64,000 nt of DNA from an uncultured Prevotella sp. (GCA_934254985.1 CAKQMS010000006.1:60185-124184); one strand, 5' to 3'; numbered from the stretch's first letter, positions 33,870 to 42,255 are shown. The notes: generated by a model not told the origin, from the letters alone. Made by a program: numbers and translations.

Positions 33870-34763
33870 TTACAATCCCAGCGGATTAATATTCTTATAA
33901 GCTTGCTCCACCTTGCATTGTATTCCCTCACGACCTTCGGCTGTGAAATCGCCTGTGGTGCCGTCAAGGGTATCTGGAGCTATTTCAAGAACCTGGCGCA
34001 TATCGGCTTCGGCTCCTTCTTTGTCGCCCATAGCCAACTTCACAGCTCCACGCTCTCTGAAAGCCTCAACGCTGAAAGGATTTAGGTCTACCACCTTATT
34101 ATATATATTAATAGCCTCCTCGTGGTTGCCCAACGCTTCGTTGACACGAGCCAAGAGCAACTGAGCCTCTTCGCTATCTGGAGCCTCGGCTACCAACTTC
34201 TCAGCATCTTCCTTAGCACCATTGCTGTCGCCAAGCTTAAGCAATTGCTGACCGCGAAGCAAGTAGGCATCAAGGTTGTCGGCATCCAAAGCAATAGCCT
34301 TGGTGAGCATAGCGATGGCTGGAATATCATTGCCATTGCCCATGTAGCCACGAGCATAGAGCAAGCAGGCACGACTATTGTCGGGCTGCAACTCCAAGAT
34401 GCGGGCGCAATCTGCTGTAACAACATCATATTCGTCTGCCAAATATGCCATCTCTGCCTTGCGCATTATAAGCGCAGCATTGTCAGGCTCCAACTCTACG
34501 AGCTTGCCATATTGTTCTGCCGACTGCGCATATTCGCCAAGCTGATATAAAGCCACAGCCAACTGCTCGCACACTTCGGCATCGTCTTTGATAGCCAAAG
34601 CATGCTCGAAACATTTCACAGCATAGTCTGCATTGCATTGGCATTGGCGCAACGCACGAATGCCATCATTCTTTAATATCTCAAAGTCTTTGTCTGCCGA
34701 CTGCTTCTTCTCGTCAGCGGCATTATCGTCGGTAACACCGAACAATGATTTCAAAAATCCCAT
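33870..34763 (-). CDS. TPR protein (cytoplasmic)
   Basis: This 297-aa protein is made of tandem tetratricopeptide repeats from about residue 30 on (CNADYAVKCFEHALAIKDDA, AQSAEQYGKLVELEPDNAAL, AIAMLTKAIALDADNLDAYL, EEAINIYNKVVDLNPFSVEA). The ATG for MGFLKSLFG is chosen since the open frame upstream runs through the promoter (TATTTTTG at 34807-34814, TTG 20 nt further). There is no signal peptide. It is divergent from the epimerase-like gene. Partner and role are unknown. Confidence 0.82.
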   Translation of the reverse strand: MGFLKSLFGVTDDNAADEKKQSADKDFEILKNDGIRALRQCQCNADYAVKCFEHALAIKDDAEVCEQLAVALYQLGEYAQSAEQYGKLVELEPDNAALIMRKAEMAYLADEYDVVTADCARILELQPDNSRACLLYARGYMGNGNDIPAIAMLTKAIALDADNLDAYLLRGQQLLKLGDSNGAKEDAEKLVAEAPDSEEAQLLLARVNEALGNHEEAINIYNKVVDLNPFSVEAFRERGAVKLAMGDKEGAEADMRQVLEIAPDTLDGTTGDFTAEGREGIQCKVEQAYKNINPLGL

Positions 34764-34806
34764 GTCTATTTTATGTGTATTAAGTTCAAAATTGTAGTTT
34801 ACCGTG

Positions 34807-34837
34807 CAAAAATACAAAAAAAATACGCAGAATACAA
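34807..34837 (-). promoter_or_regulatory. TPR gene promoter
   Basis: Minus-strand TTG (34835-34837), 20-nt spacer and TATTTTTG (34807-34814), about 45 nt before the ATG. Confidence 0.55.
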
Positions 34838-34858
34838 AAAACTTGCAGTATCTTTTAA

Positions 34859-34940
34859 TAAGATACGCTACGCTCAGGAATGTACAAAGAAAAAAACTGC
34901 GTGTTTTTCTTTGCCATTCCATTCGCTTGCAGTATCTTTG
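34859..34940 (+). repeat. Promoter-bearing interspersed repeat, copy 2
   Basis: It has the same build as 22262-22340: TAAGATACGCT start, hairpin arms GGAATG...AAAAAC and GTGTTTTT...CATTCC with the shared CTGCGTGTTT loop, then TTTG (34910-34913), 19 nt and TATCTTTG (34933-34940). Here it supplies the promoter of the epimerase-like gene 23 bp downstream. Confidence 0.75.
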
Positions 34941-34962
34941 TAAAAAACAAAAACACAACGTT

Positions 34963-36057
34963 ATGGAAATATGCATAGTTTGCGGAGCAAGACCTAACTT
35001 TATCAAGGTGGCTCCACTCATTAGGGCTATAGACAAAAGCCAAAAAGAAAGGCACGACATTCATTGCTCATTAGTATATACAGGTACAGAAACCGACCCT
35101 ACACTCGAAGCTTCGCTCTTCAGCGATTTGGAGTTGCGCAAGCCGGATGTTTGCTTGGGCGTTGACTGCGAAAACCTGAACGAGCTTACTGGTCGTGTGA
35201 TGTCGCTATTCGAACATTATCTCAGCCATCGCAAAACGGATATTGTTGTGGTGGTAGACGACCTTGCATCTACCATGGCTGCTGCTATCGTAACAAAGAA
35301 GCAGGGCATAAAGTTGGCTCATATCGCTGCTGGCACACGCTCGTTTGACATTTCTATGCCAAAAGAGATTAACCGCCTGGTAATCGACGGACTTTCAGAC
35401 ATTCTGTTCACAGCAGGCATGAGCAATAACTCTATCGCCAACCGCGAAGGTGCTGAGCTTTCCAAGGTTTATATGGTGGGCAACACTCTCATCGACAACC
35501 TACGCTTTATGCACGGCAAATGGCAAGATCCAAGTCCGCTCGAGGGTCTACGACTCCAAGAGGGTGGCTACATGCTCTTCACCCTAAATCGCAAAGCGCT
35601 TATCGCTGATACCGAAGGTCTGCGCGCTATGGTTAATGCCGTGGCTAAGGCTGCAACAGGAATGCCTGTGGTGGCACCACTCAGAGGATTGGCTCGCAAG
35701 GCTGTGGAAGAGGCTTTGGAACCTGAGCTAAAGGGCGTGTTCCATATCGTAGAACCTGTGGGCTACCTTGAGTTTGGATGGCTCGCAGCTCATGCTGCAG
35801 GCGTAATCACCGACTCGGGCAATGTGGCTGAGGAGGCAACATTCAATGGCGTGCCTTGTCTCACTCTCAACGACTATACTGAGCACATCGAAACCGTGAA
35901 GGTGGGAACCAACGAGCTTGTGGGCGAAGACCCTGAGAAGATTACTGCTGCTATCGATGCCATTAGAAACAACAAATGGAAGAAGGCACAGATCCCTGAC
36001 CGTTGGGACGGACGTAGCGCAGAGCGCATATTGCAGGTGTTGGTGGCAGGCAACTAA
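34963..36057 (+). CDS. Diverged UDP-N-acetylglucosamine 2-epimerase family protein
   Basis: This 364-aa protein has the GT-B-like epimerase fold: ICIVCGARPNFIKVAPLIRA, MPKEINRLVIDGLSDILFTAG, VYMVGNTLIDNLRF and ITDSGNVAEEATFNGVPCLTL. The ATG at 34963 (MEICIVCG) is chosen because the longer frame covers the promoter repeat. Key positions differ from WecB: the HGDT loop reads VDDLAST, EAGLRT reads AAGTRS, and the HR.EN motif reads LNRKAL, so the usual Glu and His are missing. It may bind a nucleotide sugar without classical epimerase activity. The downstream exonuclease gene follows by 49 bp. Confidence 0.8.
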   Translation: MEICIVCGARPNFIKVAPLIRAIDKSQKERHDIHCSLVYTGTETDPTLEASLFSDLELRKPDVCLGVDCENLNELTGRVMSLFEHYLSHRKTDIVVVVDDLASTMAAAIVTKKQGIKLAHIAAGTRSFDISMPKEINRLVIDGLSDILFTAGMSNNSIANREGAELSKVYMVGNTLIDNLRFMHGKWQDPSPLEGLRLQEGGYMLFTLNRKALIADTEGLRAMVNAVAKAATGMPVVAPLRGLARKAVEEALEPELKGVFHIVEPVGYLEFGWLAAHAAGVITDSGNVAEEATFNGVPCLTLNDYTEHIETVKVGTNELVGEDPEKITAAIDAIRNNKWKKAQIPDRWDGRSAERILQVLVAGN

Positions 36058-36106
36058 TTTTCGCAGCCTGCGTGTCTTGTACGAAAAGTAAAGAAACCTT
36101 AGTATC

Positions 36107-36658
36107 ATGCAAGGACTAAATTTCATAGCAATAGATTTTGAGACGGCTACTGGTAAGCGAGCATCGGTTTGCGAGGCTGGCATTTGCGTAGTTAAAGACG
36201 GGAAGGTGGTGGAAACAAAATCGTGGTTGGTGAAACCTGAAGATAACGCCTACTCATATTATAATATACAGATTCACGGCATACGCCCAGAGGACACTTG
36301 GGATGCGCCTGAGTTTCCTGAGGTATGGGAAGAGATTATGGAATATCTCGATGAGACACCAGTATTGGTGGCTCATAATGCAGCATTCGATATTTCGTGC
36401 ATCAGAAAATCGCTGGAGCTTTATGGCTTGGAGAAACCGGAGATAGACTATTATTGCTCGCTACGTGCTGCACGCCACAACTATGACTTTAATTGCAACT
36501 CGCTCGACTATCTTTGTGCGCAGTTTGAAATACCAGAAGGCAAACACCATCGTGCTGGCGACGATGCAGAAATGTGTGCCCGACTATTCTTAAAGGAGGT
36601 AAGAGATGCCGGATGGTGCGAGCTATCAGAAATGAATTATTGTAACGGAAGGCTATAA
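36107..36658 (+). CDS. DnaQ-like DEDD 3'-5' exonuclease
   Basis: This 183-aa protein carries the three Exo motifs: FIAIDFETAT (Exo I), VAHNAAFDISCI (Exo II) and HHRAGDDAEMCARL (Exo III, DEDDh type). It resembles the stand-alone epsilon-like exonucleases that act in repair or RNA turnover. Its last codons (MNYCNGRL and stop) are duplicated just downstream as a 30-bp tandem copy. Confidence 0.88.
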   Translation: MQGLNFIAIDFETATGKRASVCEAGICVVKDGKVVETKSWLVKPEDNAYSYYNIQIHGIRPEDTWDAPEFPEVWEEIMEYLDETPVLVAHNAAFDISCIRKSLELYGLEKPEIDYYCSLRAARHNYDFNCNSLDYLCAQFEIPEGKHHRAGDDAEMCARLFLKEVRDAGWCELSEMNYCNGRL

Positions 36659-36690
36659 CAAATGAATTATTGCAACGGGAAACTATAACA
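36631..36690. repeat. 30-bp tandem duplication across the exonuclease stop
   Basis: AATGAATTATTGTAACGGAA with its following 10 bases, including the stop codon, is repeated with three changes. The second copy still reads MNYCNGKL and a stop in frame-like form. Confidence 0.85.
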
Positions 36691-36694
36691 AGAC

Positions 36695-37117
36695 ATGAAG
36701 AAGAAAATATATTTCGCAGGCTCTATCCGAGGCGGTAGAGTTGATGCAGCATTGTATCAGAGAATGATAAGCTATATACAAAAGACCGATATTGTGCTGA
36801 CGGAGCATATTGGCAAGCCTGACTTGAGCTTAGTGTCTAAAAACAAAGCCCTCGACACCGACATCTATGAGCAAGATACTGCATGGCTCAGAGAAAGCGA
36901 TATGGTTATTGCCGAGTGCACTTGTCCTTCGCTTGGCGTAGGCTACGAGCTGGCGTATGCCGAAGCTCACGGCATTCCGGTATACATTTTCTATGATAAA
37001 AACAAGTCGAATCTCTCGGCTATGCTAAACGGCAATGCTTATTTCACCATCTTGCCATACGAAACAGAAGAAGATATTTTTGGCGAGTTGGATAGGATTC
37101 TGAACAGGGAAGCATAA
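36695..37117 (+). CDS. Nucleoside 2-deoxyribosyltransferase-like (DNPH1/RCL-type) hydrolase
   Basis: This 140-aa protein has IYFAGSIRGGRVDAALYQRM at the nucleotide-binding start, DTDIYEQDTAWLRESDMVIAE with the catalytic Glu region split, and PSLGVGYELAYAEAHGIPVYI. The GSIRGG motif is that of 2'-deoxynucleoside 5'-phosphate N-hydrolases, which remove bases from deoxynucleotides in nucleotide-pool cleaning. The link with the exonuclease gene just before it is suggestive. Confidence 0.85.
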   Translation: MKKKIYFAGSIRGGRVDAALYQRMISYIQKTDIVLTEHIGKPDLSLVSKNKALDTDIYEQDTAWLRESDMVIAECTCPSLGVGYELAYAEAHGIPVYIFYDKNKSNLSAMLNGNAYFTILPYETEEDIFGELDRILNREA

Positions 37118-37130
37118 ATATAAAATGGGA

Positions 37131-37218
37131 ATATATTTGATAGCAAACAAACATACATTTGATAGAAAGCAAAAATACGTTTGCTAGTAAGCAAAGATAT
37201 ATTTGCAAGAAAGCACAA
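37131..37218. repeat. 22-bp minisatellite, four copies
   Basis: Units start at 37131, 37153, 37175 and 37197 with consensus ATAYRTTTGMWAGWAAGCA. They sit in the 411-bp gap between the deoxyribosyltransferase-like gene and the convergent M48 gene. The rest of the gap is AT-rich and holds only the M48 terminator. Confidence 0.85.
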
Positions 37219-37454
37219 ATCGCGCGAAGCAGGCTTTCGGCATCAAATTCAATCAACTAAATCATTGAAGTAAAGCACTTTACATAAATGACACATATAT
37301 CTTTATTATATTTGACGATAAGAATTAGTTTTTGGAACAGTTATTAAGAAAAACAACAACAAATAGTTATTCAGAATAACAACAATTATACATCAAGATA
37401 CAGCTTTTCTGACTTATTGTGATTAAAATTCCCCCTTATGTTTGTCGGATTATC

Positions 37455-37497
37455 AAAAAAAATAGCGGTGACACAAGTTTGTGCCACCGCTATTTTC
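37455..37497 (-). terminator. Terminator of the M48 protease gene
   Basis: AAAATAGCGGTG/CACCGCTATTTT (12-bp stem) with an inner CACA/TGTG pairing is followed by a T-run on the minus strand. It lies 33 nt past the stop. Confidence 0.85.
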
Positions 37498-37528
37498 ATT
37501 TTATGGATTATACTAAGAAAGCTACGGA

Positions 37529-38464
37529 TTATCTTCTTGTTGTCTTCTTGGTAGAAGTAGACTTCTTGGTGGTTGTCTTCTTGGTGGTTGTCTTCTTGGT
37601 GGTTGTCTTCTTGGTAGAAGTTGTAGTCTTCTTAGATGTTGTTGTGATAGCAGGTTTTGCAGCCTGATAGTATTTCAAGGCTACAGGCATGTGCTGCTGA
37701 AGAGCTGCGATACGCTTAGCGTCTGATGGGTGGTCGCTGAAGAAGTCGCTCTGCGAAGAACTATTCTGCGACATGCGCTGCCAGAAAGGTATTGCCTGCT
37801 GAGGATCGTAGCCTGCCATGGCTGCAAAGACAAGACCCATATAGTCGGCCTCCAACTCATTGTCGCGAGAATATTTAAGGTTGCGGAATGAGAAATACTG
37901 TCCAGCTACGGCTGATGCCAAATCGCCAACACCATCACCAACAGCCTGATTAAGAACAGAGCCAAGTATCTGAGTGCCAGTCTGCTGATTCATCTGCTTG
38001 CTAAGTTGTTCGGCAGAATGCTTGGCTACAGCATGCGCAATCTCATGACCAAGAACTATGGCAAGACCAGTCTCATTCTGAGTGTAAGGAAGCAAACCCT
38101 CGTAGACAACAATCTTACCACCAGGCATACAGAAGGCATTAACCTCATTATTCTGCACAAGGTTGAATTCCCAAGAGAAATTGCTGATTTCTGAAGCAAA
38201 ACCATTGTTCTTGAGATAGGTTTCTACGGCAGAAGCAAGATTCTTGCCCACACGCTGCACCATGGCGATATTGGCAGAGTTGGTAGACTTCTTTGCAGAA
38301 GCCATATACTTGGTATACTCCTGTGAGCTAAGGCTCAACACTTGTTGATCGGTGATGCGAAGATTGTGTTTACGACCTGTGAGTGGCACAGTCTGTGTGG
38401 TGCCACATGCCGACATCAAAACTGCTGTGATGGCAGCAATAACTAAGAACTTAATCTTTTTCAT
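37529..38464 (-). CDS. M48 family lipoprotein metalloprotease with TTTKK tail
   Basis: This 311-aa protein is a BepA/LoiP-like zinc protease for envelope quality control. Its lipoprotein signal ends at C20 (VLMSACGTTQ). The catalytic HEIAHAVAKH is at about 140-149 and the third ligand Glu is in NELEADYMG. The last 35 residues are low complexity, built of KKTTT units encoded by a 15-bp tandem repeat, and very basic. Such a tail could bind cell wall polymers or membranes. Confidence 0.9.
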   Translation of the reverse strand: MKKIKFLVIAAITAVLMSACGTTQTVPLTGRKHNLRITDQQVLSLSSQEYTKYMASAKKSTNSANIAMVQRVGKNLASAVETYLKNNGFASEISNFSWEFNLVQNNEVNAFCMPGGKIVVYEGLLPYTQNETGLAIVLGHEIAHAVAKHSAEQLSKQMNQQTGTQILGSVLNQAVGDGVGDLASAVAGQYFSFRNLKYSRDNELEADYMGLVFAAMAGYDPQQAIPFWQRMSQNSSSQSDFFSDHPSDAKRIAALQQHMPVALKYYQAAKPAITTTSKKTTTSTKKTTTKKTTTKKTTTKKSTSTKKTTRR

Positions 38465-38488
38465 TGTTTTTTTTGTTTGTTGTATGTT

Positions 38489-40729
38489 TTATTTTGAAAT
38501 CCTTATTAGTTGTGAACCTTGATATTGGTTTTCGCCCGAAATCTGCACCACCACTACTCCACTTGCCGAAGCAGGCAACTGCAACACATGGCTATCGGCA
38601 GTAGGCATAAAGCTTTGAGAATCAATAATATTGCCCGAAAGCGAATATACTGTAGCCGTGAGCGATTGCGAAGGCTGAAAAGCAAACGCCAACTTTAGTC
38701 TGCCACCCGATAATGGCGAGAGAGTGACATTGCGAGGTGTGGAATGCGAAATGTCAGTGATACCATCGATGCCAAGAATATAAAGTAAGCCGGCATAGGC
38801 ATTTATCTCGCCATAGCCATAGAGATTGTTGGGATATGAGAGCGTAGGGTCTACACGGCGCGAGGTGTGCGAGATGATGCGCATAACATCCTGTGGAGTG
38901 AGCGTAGGGCAAGCTTGCAACCACAGAGCTATCACTCCTGCTGCTATAGGCGAAGCCATAGAGGTGCCGGAGTTGGCATTCCAAGCATAGGTGCGACCTT
39001 GGAAATTGAAGTGGGCAACATCTGAGAGTATGTCGGAAGCCTGCGGATGATTTTCGAGATAATAGCTGGAATATGATGAGATGACATTGGTGCCGGGTGC
39101 CATAACATCTGGTTTAATGCGTCCATCGAAGGTAGGGCCAACTGAAGAATATTCGCCACGCTGACCATTTGTTCCCATGTCGTAGGTGCGCAAGTCGCCA
39201 AGATAGTTTTCGAAGCTTTGACGATAACTGTTGGCACCCACGCAAATAACAGAAGGTGCGGCAGATGGAGAATTGATATTATGTGTGCACTCTGCATCCT
39301 GAAGAGCAGGATTCAAATCGTTGGCAACGAGATATCCTTCATCGCAATATAGCTCAGCATCAGCATCTTTGCCAATAATCTCTACCGACATTTTGCCTAA
39401 GGCATCAAGGCGGTCAAGGGTCTGGAACTGCACATCAAAAACCTGACGCGAAGCATCATAGCAGTTGTCGTAGGCAGAGATTTCGAGGTATAGTTTTTGT
39501 CCTGCGATAATGGTAGAGTCGATGAGCATAGAGTCTTCGGCAGCTAATACTGCAGGAGTATTTACGATGATAGTATCATTAACGAAGTCGTCATGATAGA
39601 ATACTGTGCGCAGGGCTGATGCTCCAAGACTATTAATGGTTAACGACGCACGGTTGGCAGAAGTCCAAACAAAGCTACCACGACTTTCGTCGCCCAATGG
39701 CTTGTGGATATAAGATGGTATGAGACCATTGTTGCCTGCCGACGATACGAGGATATGACCAGGACCTGTGAGACTATCAAGCATGGCAAAATATAGTTGG
39801 TCGTCGCCACGGAAATCTTGTGGTGCACCTTCGCTGAACGACACTACGCAAGGCATGCCAAGGCTGTCGGCTGTATCGAAGATATACTTAAAGCCAAGAG
39901 CATCGGTGGCATAGGTGAATTTATAATAGTCGGCAGTATCGATGAAGGCTACATCGTCGACGGTGGCATTAGCAACAATGCAGATATCGCTCTCATAGGC
40001 TATGCCGCGATAAGGACTATCGAAGCCTGAGCCTGCAAGCGAGCCAAGGGTATGTGTGCCGTGAGTTTGGTCTAAGCCATCGCGAGAGTGGGCATAACGA
40101 AGCAAAGCCTCTGTGCTATGATAGCTCTGACCTACATAGTGTGCAGAATTGATGGTGTCGGCAGAAAGCTGATCCCAAAAACTGCGTATGCGATAGTTGG
40201 TGGCTGAACGGTCGTAGAAATTAGGATGGGTGAGGTCGAAACCAATATCCATCACGCCCACCATCACGCCCTTGCCTGTATAGGCTTGAGGAAGCGAGAG
40301 TCCTTGATAGGCTTTTGTGGCTCCAAGATAAGCTCCCGAAATATCCATCAAAGCATGTGTGCCACGCTGCGATTCGATGCGGCTAACTTGGCTATTCTGC
40401 GATAATGAAGCAATATTGCTGATTGGCATGGCAACAATATATATATCGCCACAACTAAGCAACTGCTGACAACCATTGGCAGAGAAAAGAGAATCTACAT
40501 TGCCCTCTGCACGCACAAAGGCTGTGAGCATAGGCGATGGCGATATGCTATTAGCATCAACCTTATTTTTGGCAAAGCTCTTGCCATTGCTCTTCTGTAC
40601 AGATGCCGACAAGCGTTGTTCAGCAACTATAGAGCGTACCCACGGCGACAGTTTGCCGAGGGCTGCTCGCTGAGCAAAAGCAGAAAGCTGACATGCAGCA
40701 AGAAGGAATATGAGGATTGCTTTTTTCAT
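38489..40729 (-). CDS. Secreted S8 subtilisin-like protease with T9SS-like C-terminal domain
   Basis: This 746-aa serine protease has a signal peptide (residues 1-20), a propeptide-like region and the S8 triad: Asp in GVMVGVMDIGFDLTHP, His in DQTHGTHTLGSLAG, Ser in NSGTSMASPIAAGVIALW. An insert of about 170 residues separates His and Ser. The C-terminal 80 residues (LTATVYSLSGNIIDSQSF, VVVVQIS) resemble a type IX secretion sorting domain, which suggests surface exposure. The upstream CrcB gene is 78 bp away and separately promoted. Confidence 0.9.
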   Translation of the reverse strand: MKKAILIFLLAACQLSAFAQRAALGKLSPWVRSIVAEQRLSASVQKSNGKSFAKNKVDANSISPSPMLTAFVRAEGNVDSLFSANGCQQLLSCGDIYIVAMPISNIASLSQNSQVSRIESQRGTHALMDISGAYLGATKAYQGLSLPQAYTGKGVMVGVMDIGFDLTHPNFYDRSATNYRIRSFWDQLSADTINSAHYVGQSYHSTEALLRYAHSRDGLDQTHGTHTLGSLAGSGFDSPYRGIAYESDICIVANATVDDVAFIDTADYYKFTYATDALGFKYIFDTADSLGMPCVVSFSEGAPQDFRGDDQLYFAMLDSLTGPGHILVSSAGNNGLIPSYIHKPLGDESRGSFVWTSANRASLTINSLGASALRTVFYHDDFVNDTIIVNTPAVLAAEDSMLIDSTIIAGQKLYLEISAYDNCYDASRQVFDVQFQTLDRLDALGKMSVEIIGKDADAELYCDEGYLVANDLNPALQDAECTHNINSPSAAPSVICVGANSYRQSFENYLGDLRTYDMGTNGQRGEYSSVGPTFDGRIKPDVMAPGTNVISSYSSYYLENHPQASDILSDVAHFNFQGRTYAWNANSGTSMASPIAAGVIALWLQACPTLTPQDVMRIISHTSRRVDPTLSYPNNLYGYGEINAYAGLLYILGIDGITDISHSTPRNVTLSPLSGGRLKLAFAFQPSQSLTATVYSLSGNIIDSQSFMPTADSHVLQLPASASGVVVVQISGENQYQGSQLIRISK

Positions 40730-40807
40730 TAAATGATGGGGATTTGTGGGATTTTATATCTGCCGAGGATTTGCGGATTATATGAATGAAAGAAAGAAGC
40801 TAAAGCA

Positions 40808-41173
40808 TTAACTTCCAACCTTATAGCCTGCTATCAAGGCTATAATACCCAAGGAAATGCTTGCCACGGTATAGGCTATAGCCCAAGCTAATTGTCCTCC
40901 GCGAGCAAGGAGCAGATTCTCGTTCATAAAGGTAGAAAAGGTGGTGAAGCCTCCGCAGAATCCTGTTATAAGAAGTAGTTTAGTGGCGGGCGAGATATTA
41001 TTGCTAAGCGCCATAGCCGAGAGCATACCTATCAGGAAACTACCAACTACATTGACAGCCAATGTAGCCAAAGGCAATTGGGTGTTCATAAAAAGGGCAA
41101 TGCCTTTGCCTGAGAGATAGCGCATGCCACCACCAAAGAAGCTTCCTATACATACAAATAATAATTCTTTCAT
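40808..41173 (-). CDS. crcB: Fluoride exporter CrcB/Fluc
   Basis: This 121-aa four-helix membrane protein is a fluoride channel that works as an antiparallel dimer. It has the family pattern FGGGMRYLSGKG, the pore segment LAVNVVGSFLIGMLSA and the GFCGGFTTFSTFMNE motif with the conserved Phe box. A minus-strand TAATTTTG box (41214-41221) lies upstream. No fluoride riboswitch could be recognised in the 40-nt leader. Confidence 0.95.
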   Translation of the reverse strand: MKELLFVCIGSFFGGGMRYLSGKGIALFMNTQLPLATLAVNVVGSFLIGMLSAMALSNNISPATKLLLITGFCGGFTTFSTFMNENLLLARGGQLAWAIAYTVASISLGIIALIAGYKVGS

Positions 41174-41288
41174 CGTAGAGAGTTGGATTAAGTAATTGTG
41201 GACTTAATTTATGCAAAATTAATCAATTACACATTTACATGCAAATTTTCAGACAGAAAAATAGCCTATAGCTATAAAACGAAAAAAA

Positions 41289-41314
41289 GCTCCCATGCCA
41301 CGAGGCACGAGAAC
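41289..41314 (-). terminator. Terminator of the small secreted protein operon
   Basis: On the minus strand GTTCTCGTGCC and GGCATGGGAGC form an 11-bp stem with three G-U pairs and a UCGU loop, followed by seven T. It lies 80 nt after the 34-aa ORF. Confidence 0.8.
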
Positions 41315-41393
41315 TTTTTCTGTTGTGAAACACCAACTTGCGTGGTGTTGTATATTTCTATGCTATTATACGATCGATTTGTATATCAAGCCT

Positions 41394-41498
41394 TTAGCAC
41401 AATGTAAGACCTGCATCGTATACAGACTTGTTCATCTCATAGTTCTTCTTAAAATAAGACTTCAACAAGTTCTTTACTGCTTTCATAATTGTTTTCAT
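41394..41498 (-). CDS. Small protein, 34 aa, unknown function
   Basis: The frame starts at ATG 41498 (MKTIMKAVKNLLKSYFKKNY) after an A-rich GAAAGGGTAACAATT context and ends EMNKSVYDAGLTLC. A second in-frame ATG is at 41486. It lies between the small secreted protein gene and a strong terminator on the same strand, which argues that it is expressed. The N-terminal half is an amphipathic basic helix. Not recognised as any named family. Confidence 0.5.
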   Translation of the reverse strand: MKTIMKAVKNLLKSYFKKNYEMNKSVYDAGLTLC

Positions 41499-41621
41499 AA
41501 TTGTTACCCTTTCTTTAATTTTAAATTTACTACTTAGCCATCTATATATGGCTGCTAAAACATTCTTTTTACCTAAGAATCTATTCCTGGAATTAATCTT
41601 TCTTTAATTAATTTGCAATTA

Positions 41622-41984
41622 CTACTTCTTCAAGCCGCGGTTCTTAAGAGTAGTGTCGAGGAGCAATGTATACTTCTTCAACTGGCTATTATCGAGAACG
41701 TAAGCCATGTATGTAAGATTTCTCTTCACAGCTGCATCAACCATCTCTGATTTTTCTTCATCTTTTGCTGCAGAAGCGTTGAGCATCTCTACACAGAAGT
41801 TGTTATACAAATCGTTTACACTTTCCATCTGGTCCATGTTAAGACCTAATGTTGTAGCGAGGCGGCGAATATTGATATGCATATCGTAAGCATTTTCCAT
41901 CTCAGCTGCCTTTGCATTAGTATTACCGGCAAAAGCCATTGTCATACTCATCATTGCTACGAGTGTCAATACAATCTTTTTCAT
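41622..41984 (-). CDS. Small secreted protein of unknown function
   Basis: This 120-aa protein starts at MKKIVLTLVAMMSMTMAFA (signal peptide) followed by a helical mature part (MHINIRRLATTLGLNMDQME, YTLLLDTTLKNRGLKK) with Met-rich spacing reminiscent of Spy/CpxP-like periplasmic chaperones, though I cannot assign a family. The open frame extends 60 codons further up, but these lie in a structured leader after the promoter at 42087-42117. Confidence 0.7.
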   Translation of the reverse strand: MKKIVLTLVAMMSMTMAFAGNTNAKAAEMENAYDMHINIRRLATTLGLNMDQMESVNDLYNNFCVEMLNASAAKDEEKSEMVDAAVKRNLTYMAYVLDNSQLKKYTLLLDTTLKNRGLKK

Positions 41985-42117
41985 AATCTTATATTTTTTA
42001 AATTTAACATTAGGACCGTTTTTGTTATCCTTTGGTCCTGTCATCCTGCGGTATCCTCTGATACCTTTATCTCTGTTTTCTGGGTGCAAAGTTATAGCAT
42101 CGATTTTGTCCGAACAA
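41985..42117 (-). promoter_or_regulatory. Promoter and structured leader of the small secreted protein gene
   Basis: Minus-strand TTG (42115-42117), 20-nt spacer and TAACTTTG (42087-42094) give a leader of about 95 nt. It contains two perfect 6-bp hairpins (GGTATC-agag-GATACC and GGACC...GGTCC) and three AGGAT motifs. Confidence 0.5.
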
Positions 42118-42255
42118 GCTTTTTCGACTGTATTTTCGTTTTGTAACCCCTTTTTTTGATACATGTCAACGAAGTTACAATTTAAAGGCTACTATTTGAT
42201 ACTATGGCTTTGCAAAATTATATCGCAACTATGGACGTATGTCGTTTTTTTTGTT

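Noticed and set aside
34804-34962. N-terminal extension of the epimerase-like gene
   Set aside because: It runs through the promoter repeat and the homologous part begins at MEICIVCG (34963).
34764-35060. 99-codon N-terminal extension of the TPR gene
   Set aside because: It is antisense to the start of the epimerase-like gene and contains the promoter; MGFLKSLFG is the natural start.
41174-41213. Fluoride riboswitch before crcB
   Set aside because: The leader is about 40 nt and shows none of the conserved pseudoknot motifs.
41985-42164. 60-codon extension of the small secreted protein
   Set aside because: It would place the signal peptide in the middle and covers the promoter and leader hairpins.
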